From contig NZ_QKXH01000001.1 in assembly GCF_003254745.1 (NCBI RefSeq), positions 62,001 through 126,000 on the forward strand: 64,000 nucleotides of DNA, given 5' to 3'. The stretch's first letter is position 1. Every line of letters begins with the position of its first letter. The stretch is from Flavobacterium aquariorum. Lineage in GTDB: Bacteria > Bacteroidota > Bacteroidia > Flavobacteriales > Flavobacteriaceae. Below, in pieces: positions 35,339-43,864 of this stretch. The position numbers and the translations under genes are program-made. The notes below the pieces were generated by a model. That model searched no databases. It was given only the letters and a program-made list of their open reading frames with translations, and was not told the DNA's origin.

Positions 35339-36685
35339 ATGTTTAAAAAAATACTAATAGCAAATAGAGGAGAGATTGCACTTCGTGTCATCCGAACTTG
35401 TAGAGAAATGGGCATCAAGACGGTGGCTGTTTATTCTACGGCAGATGCCGAAAGTTTACATGTGAAATTTGCTGATGAAGCCGTTTGTATAGGACCACCT
35501 CCAAGTAACTTGTCTTATTTAAAGATGTCCAATATTATTGCTGCTGCCGAAATCACAAACGCAGATGCAATTCATCCTGGTTACGGATTCCTTTCCGAAA
35601 ATGCAAAATTTTCTAAAATTTGTCAAGAACACAATATAAAATTCATCGGTGCGTCTCCAGAAATGATAGACAGAATGGGTGATAAAGCTTCTGCAAAAGC
35701 CACGATGATCGAAGCTGGTGTACCTTGTGTACCAGGTTCAGTTGGAATCTTAGAGTCTTTTGAACAAGCCGCAGAATTAGCCAATAAATTTGGATACCCT
35801 GTAATGCTAAAAGCAACTGCCGGTGGTGGAGGTAAAGGAATGAGAGCTGTTTGGGCTCCAGAAGATTTACTAAAAGCATGGGAAGGTGCACGTCAAGAAT
35901 CAGCTGCCGCTTTCGGAAACGACGGAATGTATCTTGAAAAATTAATTGAAGAGCCACGTCATATCGAAATTCAAGTTGTTGGTGATTCATACGGTAAAGC
36001 ATGTCACCTTTCAGAAAGAGACTGCTCTGTTCAACGTCGTCACCAAAAATTGACCGAAGAAACTCCTTCTCCATTTATGACCGACGAATTACGTGCAAAA
36101 ATGGGAGAAGCAGCTGTAAAAGCAGCAGAATATATAAAATACGAAGGTGCTGGAACTGTTGAGTTTTTGGTGGACAAACACAGAAACTTCTACTTCATGG
36201 AAATGAACACTCGTATCCAAGTGGAGCACCCTATTACGGAACAAGTTGTTGATTACGATTTAATCCGTGAGCAAATTCTAGTAGCTGCCGGTGTGCCAAT
36301 TTCTGGTAGAAACTATCTTCCTCAATTGCACGCTATCGAATGCCGTATCAATGCTGAAGATCCTTATAACGACTTCAGACCGTCTCCAGGAAAAATCACT
36401 ACGCTACATATGCCAGGTGGTCACGGAGTACGTCTCGACACACACGTGTATTCAGGCTATACGATTCCACCAAATTATGATTCAATGATTGCCAAATTAA
36501 TTACTACAGCCCAAACTCGTGAAGAAGCTATCAGTAAAATGAGAAGAGCATTAGACGAATTCGTAATCGAAGGTATCAAAACAACCATTCCATTCCACAG
36601 ACAGTTGATGGACGATGCAAGATACATCGCAGGGGATTACACCACTGCCTTCATGGACACTTTCAAAATGAATGACCCCGAATAA
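35339..36685 (+). CDS. accC: Acetyl-CoA carboxylase, biotin carboxylase subunit
   Basis: This 448-residue ATP-grasp enzyme carboxylates the biotin on AccB. Motifs include [36 protein letters not shown] (ATP loop), [37 protein letters not shown] and ECRINAEDP. Length is normal. A terminator lies 20 bp downstream. Confidence 0.97.
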   Translation: MFKKILIANRGEIALRVIRTCREMGIKTVAVYSTADAESLHVKFADEAVCIGPPPSNLSYLKMSNIIAAAEITNADAIHPGYGFLSENAKFSKICQEHNIKFIGASPEMIDRMGDKASAKATMIEAGVPCVPGSVGILESFEQAAELANKFGYPVMLKATAGGGGKGMRAVWAPEDLLKAWEGARQESAAAFGNDGMYLEKLIEEPRHIEIQVVGDSYGKACHLSERDCSVQRRHQKLTEETPSPFMTDELRAKMGEAAVKAAEYIKYEGAGTVEFLVDKHRNFYFMEMNTRIQVEHPITEQVVDYDLIREQILVAAGVPISGRNYLPQLHAIECRINAEDPYNDFRPSPGKITTLHMPGGHGVRLDTHVYSGYTIPPNYDSMIAKLITTAQTREEAISKMRRALDEFVIEGIKTTIPFHRQLMDDARYIAGDYTTAFMDTFKMNDPE

Positions 36686-36703
36686 ATTAATTCAAATATC
36701 AAG

Positions 36704-36733
36704 TCCCATTCCTAACCGAATGGGATTTTTTTT
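36704..36733 (+). terminator. accC terminator
   Basis: TCCCATTC/GAATGGGA hairpin followed by eight T. Confidence 0.85.
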
Positions 36734-36774
36734 GGCCTTATACCAACCAAAATAATTCTCTTTAAAAAACATTA

Positions 36775-36890
36775 TGGCGTGCCACCATCCTGAAAAAAGG
36801 GCTATCCACGCTACTTTGGTAGCTAGTTTCAAATGAAATTCACTGAACTCCTCTAAAAATAAATGTATAGTGAACTAATCCCTCACGCAA
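36775..36890 (+). repeat. Dispersed hairpin element, family 1, copy 3
   Basis: The ends are TGGCGTGCCACC and AATCCCTCACGCAA, with GGGCTATCCACGCTACTTTGGTAGCTAG inside. The middle is replaced by a different AT-rich inverted repeat (ATTCACTGAACT... and ...TATAGTGAACT). It sits in the 36.7-37.1 kb gap, which otherwise holds only terminators and the promoter region of the next gene. Confidence 0.65.
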
Positions 36891-36924
36891 CCGTTGAACA
36901 ACATTTTTCTAAAATTAAATCAAA

Positions 36925-36952
36925 AAAGACCTTACAACACTTGAGGTCTTTT
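36925..36952 (+). terminator. Terminator-like hairpin after the repeat element
   Basis: AAAAGACCT/AGGTCTTTT hairpin with T-run; no gene ends directly upstream. Confidence 0.6.
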
Positions 36953-37096
36953 CTTTGTTGAAATTCAGATAAGTGTGTAATAATTACCCACCTTCGATTA
37001 AAAAATACACACATACAAAGTATTTTCAATTTCTTAAATACTTCATAAATACCTAAGTATAAGTGTGTTATGTAAAATTTTGATGAATTAAATAAG

Positions 37097-37115
37097 TTGG
37101 CATAATAATTTCATT
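37097..37115 (+). promoter_or_regulatory. Candidate sigma-54 promoter of the PepSY-like pair
   Basis: TTGGCATA-ATAA-TTTCA fits the -24/-12 layout (TTGGCAyr-N4-TTGCA) with one mismatch in the -12 GC. It is 33 bp before the ATG and upstream of a gene for an NtrC-type activator. This is suggestive only. Confidence 0.35.
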
Positions 37116-37148
37116 AAGTAAAAATATAAAACTTAAAAAATTATTATC

Positions 37149-37445
37149 ATGAAAAAATTAATCTTATCAGCCGCAATCATTTTAGGGAGTTTCTCAGCAT
37201 TTGCACAACAATCAACTCCACCAAAATCAGAAGTAACAACTCAAACTGTTCAAGATCCGTATACAGAAATTAAAATGGAGGAAGTGCCAGAAGCAGTAAA
37301 AAGTGCATTAATAAAAGCATATCCAACTGCAATTCTTGACAAAGCTTTTATCAATGAAAAAAAAGAATACAAACTACAAATCACAGTTGGTGACAAAGTG
37401 GGAGCATTATATGCCGATGCAACTGGAGCTTGGATAAAAAAATAA
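37149..37445 (+). CDS. Small secreted PepSY-like protein, copy 1
   Basis: This 98-residue protein has a signal peptide (MKKLILSAAIILGSFSAFAQ) and a mature part of about 75 residues with the layout of short periplasmic PepSY-like domains (MEEVPEAVKSALIKAYPTA, then KEYKLQITV). It is followed 44 bp later by a paralogue with the same architecture. Such proteins are often induced by envelope stress or controlled by two-component systems; the NtrC-type regulator gene lies just downstream. Confidence 0.75.
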   Translation: MKKLILSAAIILGSFSAFAQQSTPPKSEVTTQTVQDPYTEIKMEEVPEAVKSALIKAYPTAILDKAFINEKKEYKLQITVGDKVGALYADATGAWIKK

Positions 37446-37489
37446 TTTCACAAAACAAACAACTAAATTAAATCATTAAAACTATTATT

Positions 37490-37786
37490 ATGAAAAAGTT
37501 AATCTTATCAGCAGCAATCATCTTGGGAAGTTTCACAACATTTGCACAAACTTCGGTAGTTAAAAAAACAGTTACTACAACACAAACTGTTGAAGAAAAA
37601 TACACAGAAATTAAACTTGAAGAGGTTCCAAGTTCTGTGATATTAGCATTAAAAACTGCTCAACCCACAGCAGTTATCGAAAAAGCATATATCAATGAAA
37701 AGAAAGAGTACAAACTAGACATAAAAGTTGATAACCAGAAAGCTACTGTTTACACAGATGCAGCAGGTAACTTGAAAAATAAATAA
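37490..37786 (+). CDS. Small secreted PepSY-like protein, copy 2
   Basis: This is a 98-residue paralogue of the preceding gene. The signal peptide is nearly identical (MKKLILSAAIILGSFTTFAQ), and the mature part keeps YTEIKLEEVPSSV, ALKTAQPTAVIEKAYINEKKEYKL and the C-terminal TDAAG. The tandem duplication with differing centres suggests divergence after duplication. A strong terminator follows. Confidence 0.75.
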   Translation: MKKLILSAAIILGSFTTFAQTSVVKKTVTTTQTVEEKYTEIKLEEVPSSVILALKTAQPTAVIEKAYINEKKEYKLDIKVDNQKATVYTDAAGNLKNK

Positions 37787-37812
37787 ATTGGGGACTTAAT
37801 AATTTTAGAGTG

Positions 37813-37852
37813 AAAAAGGGAGAGAGATTCAATGAATCCCTCTCCCTTTTTT
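37813..37852 (+). terminator. Terminator after the PepSY-like pair
   Basis: AAAGGGAGAG...CTCTCCCTTT with an inner GATTC/GAATC stem and a T-run. Confidence 0.9.
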
Positions 37853-37915
37853 TATAAGTTTATTATGAATGTCCTAATTTTAATAACTTTACTTTAGCAA
37901 ATAAAGTTAAAACCT

Positions 37916-39253
37916 ATGCCAAAGATTTTATTGATAGAAGACGATGTTTCCTTTTGCAAGATGTTGGAAAATTTTCTCGTAAAAAAATCTTACTCTGTAA
38001 CTACTGCATTTACAGTAGAAGAAGCGAAAACTAAAATTAAAAGTCAAAATTTTGACCTTATAATTACAGATTTGAGACTTCCTGACTATGATGGAATTCA
38101 ACTTATGTCTGAATTTAAAAGCGAATACCCAACAATTCCCGTCATACTAATGACTGGTTATTCTGACGTTAACACAGCTGTGAAAGCCATAAAAAATGGT
38201 GCAGCTGATTACATTTCAAAACCTTTTAATCCCGAAGAAGTTTTGCTGGTTATTTCAAATATATTACAAACTCCTGTTGTAAGTTCTGCAATTAACACTA
38301 TTGTTACTATACCAAAATTTAATAAATCTCCAAATGAAGATGTTGTTCTGGGAATTTCAGCAGCATCAAAAAAATTGGCAGAATACATTCAACTTGTAAG
38401 CCCTACCGATATGTCCGTTTTAATCATTGGCGAAAGCGGGACAGGAAAAGAAGTTATTGCAAAGAGTATTCATCAAAATAGTCCCAGAAAAAGTAACAAT
38501 TTTATTGCTGTTGATTGTGGAGCAATTCCAAAAGAACTGGCCGCCAGTGAGTTTTTTGGCCATTTAAAAGGCTCTTTTACAGGAGCGATAAATGACAAAA
38601 TTGGTTGTTTTGAAGCTGCGAATAAGGGAACTCTATTTCTTGATGAGATAGGTAATCTCTCCTACGAAAACCAAATTCAACTCCTAAGAGCTTTACAGGA
38701 AAGAAAAATAAAACCAGTCGGGAGCAACAAAGAAATTAATGTTGATATCCGAATAATTACTGCAACAAATGAAGATTTAAGAGAAGCCGTAAAGAACGGA
38801 ACATTCCGTGAAGATTTATACCATCGAATCAATGAATTCTCCATTCAATCACCTTCATTAACTGAGCGAAATGGAGATTTGATGATTTTTGCCGATTTCT
38901 TTCTTGGCAAAGCGAATCAACAATTAAACAAAAACATCATTGGGTTCTCACCCGAAGTGGTGGCTATTTTTGAAAATTACAGATGGCCCGGAAATTTAAG
39001 AGAACTTCAAAATATAATTAAGAGAGCCACACTCTTATCTCAAGGTGATTTTATTGAAAAAAACACGCTTCCTCTTGAAGTTTTTCAAACGGAAAATAGA
39101 ACTACCGGTGATTTTTCTTTGTTTGAAAATGAAAAAGATGCCATTTTGAATGCCTTGGAACAAGCGAAAAACAACAGATCTGAAGCAGCAAAATTGCTTA
39201 AAATAACTAGGAAAACGCTATATAATAAATTAAAACTGCACAATATCGATTAG
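37916..39253 (+). CDS. NtrC-family sigma-54-dependent response regulator
   Basis: This 445-residue activator has three domains: receiver (1-120; LLIEDD, phospho-acceptor Asp in [14 protein letters not shown], Lys in YISKPF), AAA+ (about 145-380; Walker A GESGTGKE, Walker B TLFLDEIG, sensor [12 protein letters not shown]) and a Fis-type helix-turn-helix ([20 protein letters not shown]). The sigma-54 contact loop is GSFTGA instead of the usual GAFTGA. It overlaps tail to tail by four bases with the hybrid kinase gene, which is probably its partner. Confidence 0.93.
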   Translation: MPKILLIEDDVSFCKMLENFLVKKSYSVTTAFTVEEAKTKIKSQNFDLIITDLRLPDYDGIQLMSEFKSEYPTIPVILMTGYSDVNTAVKAIKNGAADYISKPFNPEEVLLVISNILQTPVVSSAINTIVTIPKFNKSPNEDVVLGISAASKKLAEYIQLVSPTDMSVLIIGESGTGKEVIAKSIHQNSPRKSNNFIAVDCGAIPKELAASEFFGHLKGSFTGAINDKIGCFEAANKGTLFLDEIGNLSYENQIQLLRALQERKIKPVGSNKEINVDIRIITATNEDLREAVKNGTFREDLYHRINEFSIQSPSLTERNGDLMIFADFFLGKANQQLNKNIIGFSPEVVAIFENYRWPGNLRELQNIIKRATLLSQGDFIEKNTLPLEVFQTENRTTGDFSLFENEKDAILNALEQAKNNRSEAAKLLKITRKTLYNKLKLHNID

Positions 39254-41682
39254 GTAATTTCTTTTTTTAAAAGTAAAAAAAGTGACGTGATTGCATTCTT
39301 CAATACTTTGAATTTAACTTCAATTTCTTCAAATGAAATTTCATTATATTCTAAATCACTTAAAATTTGAACAATTTCATGAGCTTCAATTTGTTTAAAC
39401 ATTGAATTCATTCTATGCGCTATCTCTTTTACTTTTAAAATATTTTTTTCAGAAATTGCTTCTTCAACTATTGATAAATTTTCTTTTGTTGAAGTTTTAA
39501 AGGAAAGCAAAAATTCTTTTAAAACTTCTTCATCATTAGATAAAAATAATTTCAAAGAGGTTAATGAATATCTTTTTGTTGAATCAACTCTATTCTCAAC
39601 TTCTTCAATTATTGAAAATTGTAATTCTCCATTCGTCAAAATCGAATCTATAATTTCCACTAATATTTTTGGAGAATACGGTTTTCGTATAACATTGGTA
39701 AATCCTGCTTTTATGTAGATTTCCGTTTCTAAATCAGTTCTTCCAGTTATAGCTATAACAGGTTTTTTGTCAACATTTATAGTAACGGACTCCTTTAGTT
39801 TTTTAAAAAATAGAAAACCATCAATTTCTGGCATTTGAATATCAGTAATTACAAAGTCAAACGAATTACTTTCCATCGCTTCGAGTGCAGCCGAAGCATT
39901 ATTAAATGACAATACTTTAAAATTATTCTGCTGTAAAATTTCAGTCGTTAAGTTTAATAAATTAATGTCATCATCAACAACAACTGCTGTCAACTTATGA
40001 CTGGAAGAAGCAATTGGCGGCTCTTTTTGAGAAGAAAAATCAAACAGTAATGGAAGTTGAATCTCAAAAATACTTCCTTTTCCATGAACACTTTTTAAAC
40101 TCAATTTTCCGCCAAGAATTTCAACCATTTTTTTTGAAATCGTAAGTCCTAATCCAGTCCCTCCATATTTTTTTTCGATATTTTCATCAGCCTGAGTGAA
40201 TTCTTCAAAAATTAATTGTTGTTTATCATCCTGTATTCCAATTCCAGAATCTTCGATCCTAATTGTGAAAAATTGATTTTCATTAGTAGATTTTACTTCT
40301 ATTTTAATAAACCCTTCAGTCGTAAATTTAAACGCATTCCCAATTAAATTGGTAACGACTTGTCTTAATCGGAATGGATCGCCTATGATTTTATCTTGAA
40401 AAGCGGCATCAATTTCAATAGAAAGAAGGATTAGCTTTTGTTCATATACAGACTGAATACTTTTTGCTACTTCATGAATAACGTTGGGTAAAGAAAAAGG
40501 AATCTTTTCTATCGTAATTTTTCCTGCTTCAATTTGTGTAAAATCAAGTAAATCCTGAATCAATTTTGTAATGTATTCTGAAGAACCTTTTATGTTATTG
40601 GCAAAATACAATTGTTTTTTTGTTAGCTCAGAATTCCCTAAAAGCTCTGTATATCCAACAATTGTACTCAATGGAGTTTTTAAATCGTGACTGACTGTAG
40701 AGATAAGCTGCTCACGGTTTCTAAGTAATCTTTTGGTCGTGCTGTTGGCTTCCTCAAGTTGTTTTTTATAGGATTGCGTTTTAGAAAAATCACTTAAAAT
40801 CAAAATTAAAAAAAACAAAGTCGAGAACAATCCCAACACTGCGGCTATGGTAACAATTTGATTATTTCGTTTTAATGATTTTTCTTTTTCTAAATAGTTT
40901 CGAGTTGTATTTCTAATAATTTCTCTTTCGATAATACTCAGAACCTTTCTTAACTGATCTGATATTAAAAGCTCATTTTGGAGCAGCTTGTTTTCTTCAA
41001 AATTTAATGTGAATTTCTTTTTCAAAGTTGCATTCTTGACCTCATTAAGCAAGTTTTTTGAGACCATTATAATCGAATCCGATTCCTTTTTACTTAATGT
41101 ATTTGTACTGTCGTCTGGAATGTTTTCATTCAAATAATCCACATATTTTTTAAGAACATTTCGTTGATAACTCCCCAATTCTGATGGACGTTTTATAAAA
41201 TCTTCCAACTGGAGTTTTCTAAGCGACGATTCCATTTTTGTCAAATCATTAATGGCTTTTTTTAATGCCGCTTCATCATTTGTTTTATTTTTTATCGCTT
41301 TCAATAACTTTATATTATTAGTCTTTTTAGACAACAAAAGTTTCACACTATCCAATAACGTAATCTGATATTGGGTTGTGACCAATAATTTTAGAGAATC
41401 AATTTCTGTTTTTAAGGAATCTGTTTTGGAGATATAATTTTGAAAATCCTTCTTCGAATCGGATTGAATAGTTATCCTAGCCAAACTTTCCGTTTCATAG
41501 ATATTGGAAAGTAAATTACTGACTTTTAAAATCTTACTATTCGCTTTAGCAGCTTTGCTTTCTGCTTCAGAAAAACCCTTATTTTCAGAATATAAAAACC
41601 AACTCACACCAACAAATAGTGCTGCCAAAACCAGATAACTGATAAAAATTTTTATTGGAATATAGCTTTTCTTAATGTTCAT
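39250..41682 (-). CDS. Hybrid sensor histidine kinase with receiver and HPt domains
   Basis: This 810-residue kinase has, in order: a membrane helix (IKIFISYLVLAALFVGVSWF), a periplasmic helical sensor region (about 30-265), a second helix (ITIAAVLGLFSTLFFLILIL), HisKA with His in STVSHDLKTPLSTIVG, HATPase (N box NLIGNAFKFT, G boxes DSGIGI and GGTGLGLTISKKM), a receiver (DDDINL; Asp in VITDIQMPEIDGF; Lys in IRKPYSP) and a C-terminal HPt domain (EIAHRMNSMFKQI). This full phosphorelay in one chain fits signalling to a separate regulator; the convergent NtrC-type gene overlaps by TTAG. Confidence 0.93.
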   Translation of the reverse strand: MNIKKSYIPIKIFISYLVLAALFVGVSWFLYSENKGFSEAESKAAKANSKILKVSNLLSNIYETESLARITIQSDSKKDFQNYISKTDSLKTEIDSLKLLVTTQYQITLLDSVKLLLSKKTNNIKLLKAIKNKTNDEAALKKAINDLTKMESSLRKLQLEDFIKRPSELGSYQRNVLKKYVDYLNENIPDDSTNTLSKKESDSIIMVSKNLLNEVKNATLKKKFTLNFEENKLLQNELLISDQLRKVLSIIEREIIRNTTRNYLEKEKSLKRNNQIVTIAAVLGLFSTLFFLILILSDFSKTQSYKKQLEEANSTTKRLLRNREQLISTVSHDLKTPLSTIVGYTELLGNSELTKKQLYFANNIKGSSEYITKLIQDLLDFTQIEAGKITIEKIPFSLPNVIHEVAKSIQSVYEQKLILLSIEIDAAFQDKIIGDPFRLRQVVTNLIGNAFKFTTEGFIKIEVKSTNENQFFTIRIEDSGIGIQDDKQQLIFEEFTQADENIEKKYGGTGLGLTISKKMVEILGGKLSLKSVHGKGSIFEIQLPLLFDFSSQKEPPIASSSHKLTAVVVDDDINLLNLTTEILQQNNFKVLSFNNASAALEAMESNSFDFVITDIQMPEIDGFLFFKKLKESVTINVDKKPVIAITGRTDLETEIYIKAGFTNVIRKPYSPKILVEIIDSILTNGELQFSIIEEVENRVDSTKRYSLTSLKLFLSNDEEVLKEFLLSFKTSTKENLSIVEEAISEKNILKVKEIAHRMNSMFKQIEAHEIVQILSDLEYNEISFEEIEVKFKVLKNAITSLFLLLKKEIT

Positions 41683-41799
41683 AATTCAAAGATAAGAATT
41701 ACAAAATGATAGACTAGATTGTTTAACATCCTTTACTATAGAACTCCACCCAAACTTAAATAGTATTAAACAACAAAAAAGCTCAGTTTAAAATTGTAT

Positions 41800-41916
41800 G
41801 GGCGTGCCCCCGTTGAGAAAAGGGGCTTACTTATTGCACCGCTTATACAGCCCCTTTCCTCAACGGCGTCAGGCTGTCCGCGCTACTTCGGTAGCTAGCT
41901 TCCATCCTTCACGCAA
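41800..41916 (+). repeat. Dispersed hairpin element, family 1, copy 4
   Basis: The ends are GGGCGTGCCCCCGTTGAG and CTTCCATCCTTCACGCAA. CCGTTGAGAAAAGGGGCT pairs with CCCCTTTCCTCAACGG to form a long central hairpin. The right part GTCAGGCTGTCCGCGCTACTTCGG is almost identical to copy 1. Confidence 0.8.
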
Positions 41917-42036
41917 CTCACAAGACCTACGAAACAAAACGAGGAAATCAATTTTCATAAGGCATAAACCCAAAGTCTGCATTCGTCCATACTCACCCTT
42001 CTGTCTTCCGCCTAATTTCTCAAAAACAGATAATAA

Positions 42037-42254
42037 ACACCACTATTGTTGGTCAGAAGCACCAATAATAGAGGTAGTAAGCACCAATACTTTTGGTCCT
42101 TTCAACCAATAAAACAGGTAATAAAAACCAACAATAGTGGTAATAATAGCCAATAGTATTGGTGATTTTAGAAGATAAAAGAGGTAGTAAAAACCAAAAG
42201 TATTGGTACTTACTACCAATAATAGAGGTAGAAAACACCAACAATATTAGTGAT
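42037..42254. repeat. 22-bp-period array of 15-bp quasi-palindromes (array 2)
   Basis: Ten 15-bp blocks of the type ACC-N9-GGT are separated by 7-bp spacers: ACCACTATTGTTGGT, ACCAATAATAGAGGT (twice), ACCAATACTTTTGGT, ACCAACAATAGTGGT, GCCAATAGTATTGGT (an almost perfect palindrome), ACCAAAAGTATTGGT and others. Both the blocks and the period match array 1 at 172-395. It lies directly before a helix-turn-helix gene and the cassette region. Confidence 0.85.
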
Positions 42255-42297
42255 TTACACCTGTTATTGCTAAAAAACAATTACACTTATAAAATAA

Positions 42298-42675
42298 AAC
42301 GTACAAAATATAGTAGATAACGGTATTAAATACAAGAAAGATCTCGGCGAACAGTACCCTCTGATAGGCAATTTTGTTCACTACCATATTATTCGCAATA
42401 AAATAAAGAAAGCCGATGTGTCTCGGACATTGGGAATAATCCCAACGGGATTGAATGATTATTTCAAGAGAGACTCCCTGCAATTTGCCATTTTGTGGAA
42501 GCTGAGCCTAGTACTGAAGCATAATTTTATTGCCCAGTTGGGCGAATATTTACCCTACCGTTTTGAGACCATTCGAAAAAAAGCCCTCAAAGAACAACTA
42601 GCTGAAAAAGAAGCCATCATACAAAAAATGGAAATCCAGTTGGAGACGATTAGGGAAATGATTCGGAAGCAATAA
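42298..42675 (+). pseudogene. Small XRE-like helix-turn-helix protein without a normal start codon
   Basis: The frame is open from 42298 (stop at 42295-42297) to 42675. It encodes a coherent small protein: KDLGEQYPLIGNFVHYHIIR, then a Cro/C1-like helix-turn-helix (KADVSRTLGIIPTGLNDYFK), then IAQLGEYLPYRFET and a C-terminal coiled coil (ALKEQLAEKEAIIQKMEIQL). No ATG, GTG or TTG precedes the conserved start; ATA at 42310 is where an ATG would be expected, and the first GTG (42418) would cut off the first third. Either the gene has lost its start codon or it uses a rare one. It adjoins repeat array 2. Confidence 0.55.
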
Positions 42676-42742
42676 ATTACACCCGAATTGATTTAAAATC
42701 CATTCTATTAAAGAAATAAACGGTATGTTTGTTAGACAAATC

Positions 42743-42804
42743 AACCCAAATTAGGTTGTATATGTCCGATTTTATCAGACCTATATACGAGTTACCAGTA
42801 ATTT
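42743..42804 (+). other. Left boundary of the cassette array
   Basis: A short hairpin (GTATATGTC... with GACCTATATAC) ends in GAGTTACCAGTAATTT. The GTTACCAGTA segment at 42791-42800 is the reverse complement of the start of the site at 43683-43825, as expected for the beginning of an integron cassette. The hairpin may be the tail of a preceding attC or an attI remnant. Confidence 0.5.
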
Positions 42805-43677
42805 ATGAGAAACGACATATTTAAAGAAAAAAACATATATCCAAACGGAGTGAAAATCCAAGAACATTATAAAGATTTCTATGATTCTATCTTTGTCGCA
42901 TATTTACCATTCTTTAAAGTCGAAAATCAAAAGTCGAAAAAAAACAATTACAAAAAATTAGAAAAAATAACTTTTGAAAATGCAAAAAAAGAGATTGAAA
43001 TATTAAATAATATTCCTATCCCAAATGCTGAAATCTATAGTTATAGTAATGAAGATTATCCGACAGATATAGAAATATATGAAAATGGTAAAATTATTAA
43101 GTGGGAAACTATAATAAAAGAAGCAAAATTTAAAGATAAAACAGAATTAAACAAGGCACTTCGAACTTCAATTGGAGCGTTAAGGCAAATTTTCAGAAAA
43201 ACTGAATTAAGTGAAAAGCTAAATTCGTTTACAACAGAAAATTATATTTGGAATCCAACAGAAGGAGCTTTTGATATTTTTTCAAAATTAGGAATTTATC
43301 GAACGTTTAAATTATTTAAGAAAAACGAAATAATAATAGTTGATGAATTTTATGAGGACATAAATTCAATAAATATCGATGAACTTTCAGAATATGAGTT
43401 TTTAGAGAAGATTGATTTCAATGATTATTACATCTATTCTTCTGATAAAGAGATTTTATTTACAATCGAATGGGACAGTTTCTTTTTCTTGATTGCAACT
43501 GACAACACTAAAATGGAGGAAATTATAGCAAATAAGTATTTTGAAGGTTTTCTTTGTGATTCTGAAACAACACACGATTGGGATTATTTACCTGGAGAAT
43601 TAGAAAATCTATTAAAAATTGAAAAAAAACAGAACTCAAAATCAGAAAATCAAAAATGGTGGGAATTCTGGAAGTAA
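42805..43677 (+). CDS. Cassette gene 1: unknown protein, DUF2711-like
   Basis: This 290-residue soluble protein has no signal or membrane helix. The segment IIKWETIIKEAKFKDKTEL with ALRTSIGALRQIF, and WDSFFFLIATDNTKMEEII further on, recall proteins catalogued as DUF2711; this is from memory and unverified. The C-terminus is KWWEFWK. The ATG is only 13 bases from the inferred cassette boundary (42791/42792), leaving little room for an own promoter. The gene is followed by a cassette-type palindrome at 43683-43825. Its function is unknown; an immunity or accessory role would be speculation. Confidence 0.7.
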   Translation: MRNDIFKEKNIYPNGVKIQEHYKDFYDSIFVAYLPFFKVENQKSKKNNYKKLEKITFENAKKEIEILNNIPIPNAEIYSYSNEDYPTDIEIYENGKIIKWETIIKEAKFKDKTELNKALRTSIGALRQIFRKTELSEKLNSFTTENYIWNPTEGAFDIFSKLGIYRTFKLFKKNEIIIVDEFYEDINSINIDELSEYEFLEKIDFNDYYIYSSDKEILFTIEWDSFFFLIATDNTKMEEIIANKYFEGFLCDSETTHDWDYLPGELENLLKIEKKQNSKSENQKWWEFWK

Positions 43678-43682
43678 TAAAA

Positions 43683-43825
43683 AAACTACTGGTAACAGCT
43701 ACTACAACGGATTTGGGCAATAGGCTTAATGGAAATATGGTCTTGTATTTGGGATGAGTTGGCAAATCCGAAGAATGGGCTTAATTTAGTCCCAAACCAG
43801 CTGTAGTACCAGAACGTTATAGGGC
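43683..43825 (+). other. attC-like site A
   Basis: The site begins ACTGGTAAC-AGC-TACTACAACGG and ends CTGTAGTACCAGAACGTTATAG. The inner boxes TACTACA and TGTAGTA are exact reverse complements, and the long middle also folds (GGATTTGGGC against GTCCCAAACC; GGCAAATCC in the loop side). The core AAC-G/TT is at 43814-43818. The first 9-14 bases are the reverse complement of 42791-42804 at the start of the same unit. The middle is nearly identical to site B. Confidence 0.8.
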
Positions 43826-43864
43826 ATTTTAACACAAGAAACTGCAAAGCAGAAAATATACATT

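Noticed and set aside
35643..36074. Minus-strand frame of 143 codons inside accC
   Set aside because: Antisense to a strongly conserved gene and leucine-rich low-complexity; a shadow of codon usage.
41798..42112. Plus-strand frame of 104 codons across the repeat element and array 2
   Set aside because: It is made of the family 1 hairpin and the start of the array, with no protein-like features.
42743..42796. attI recombination site of an integron
   Set aside because: No integrase gene is near and the segment is too short and dissimilar; it is listed only as the cassette-array boundary.
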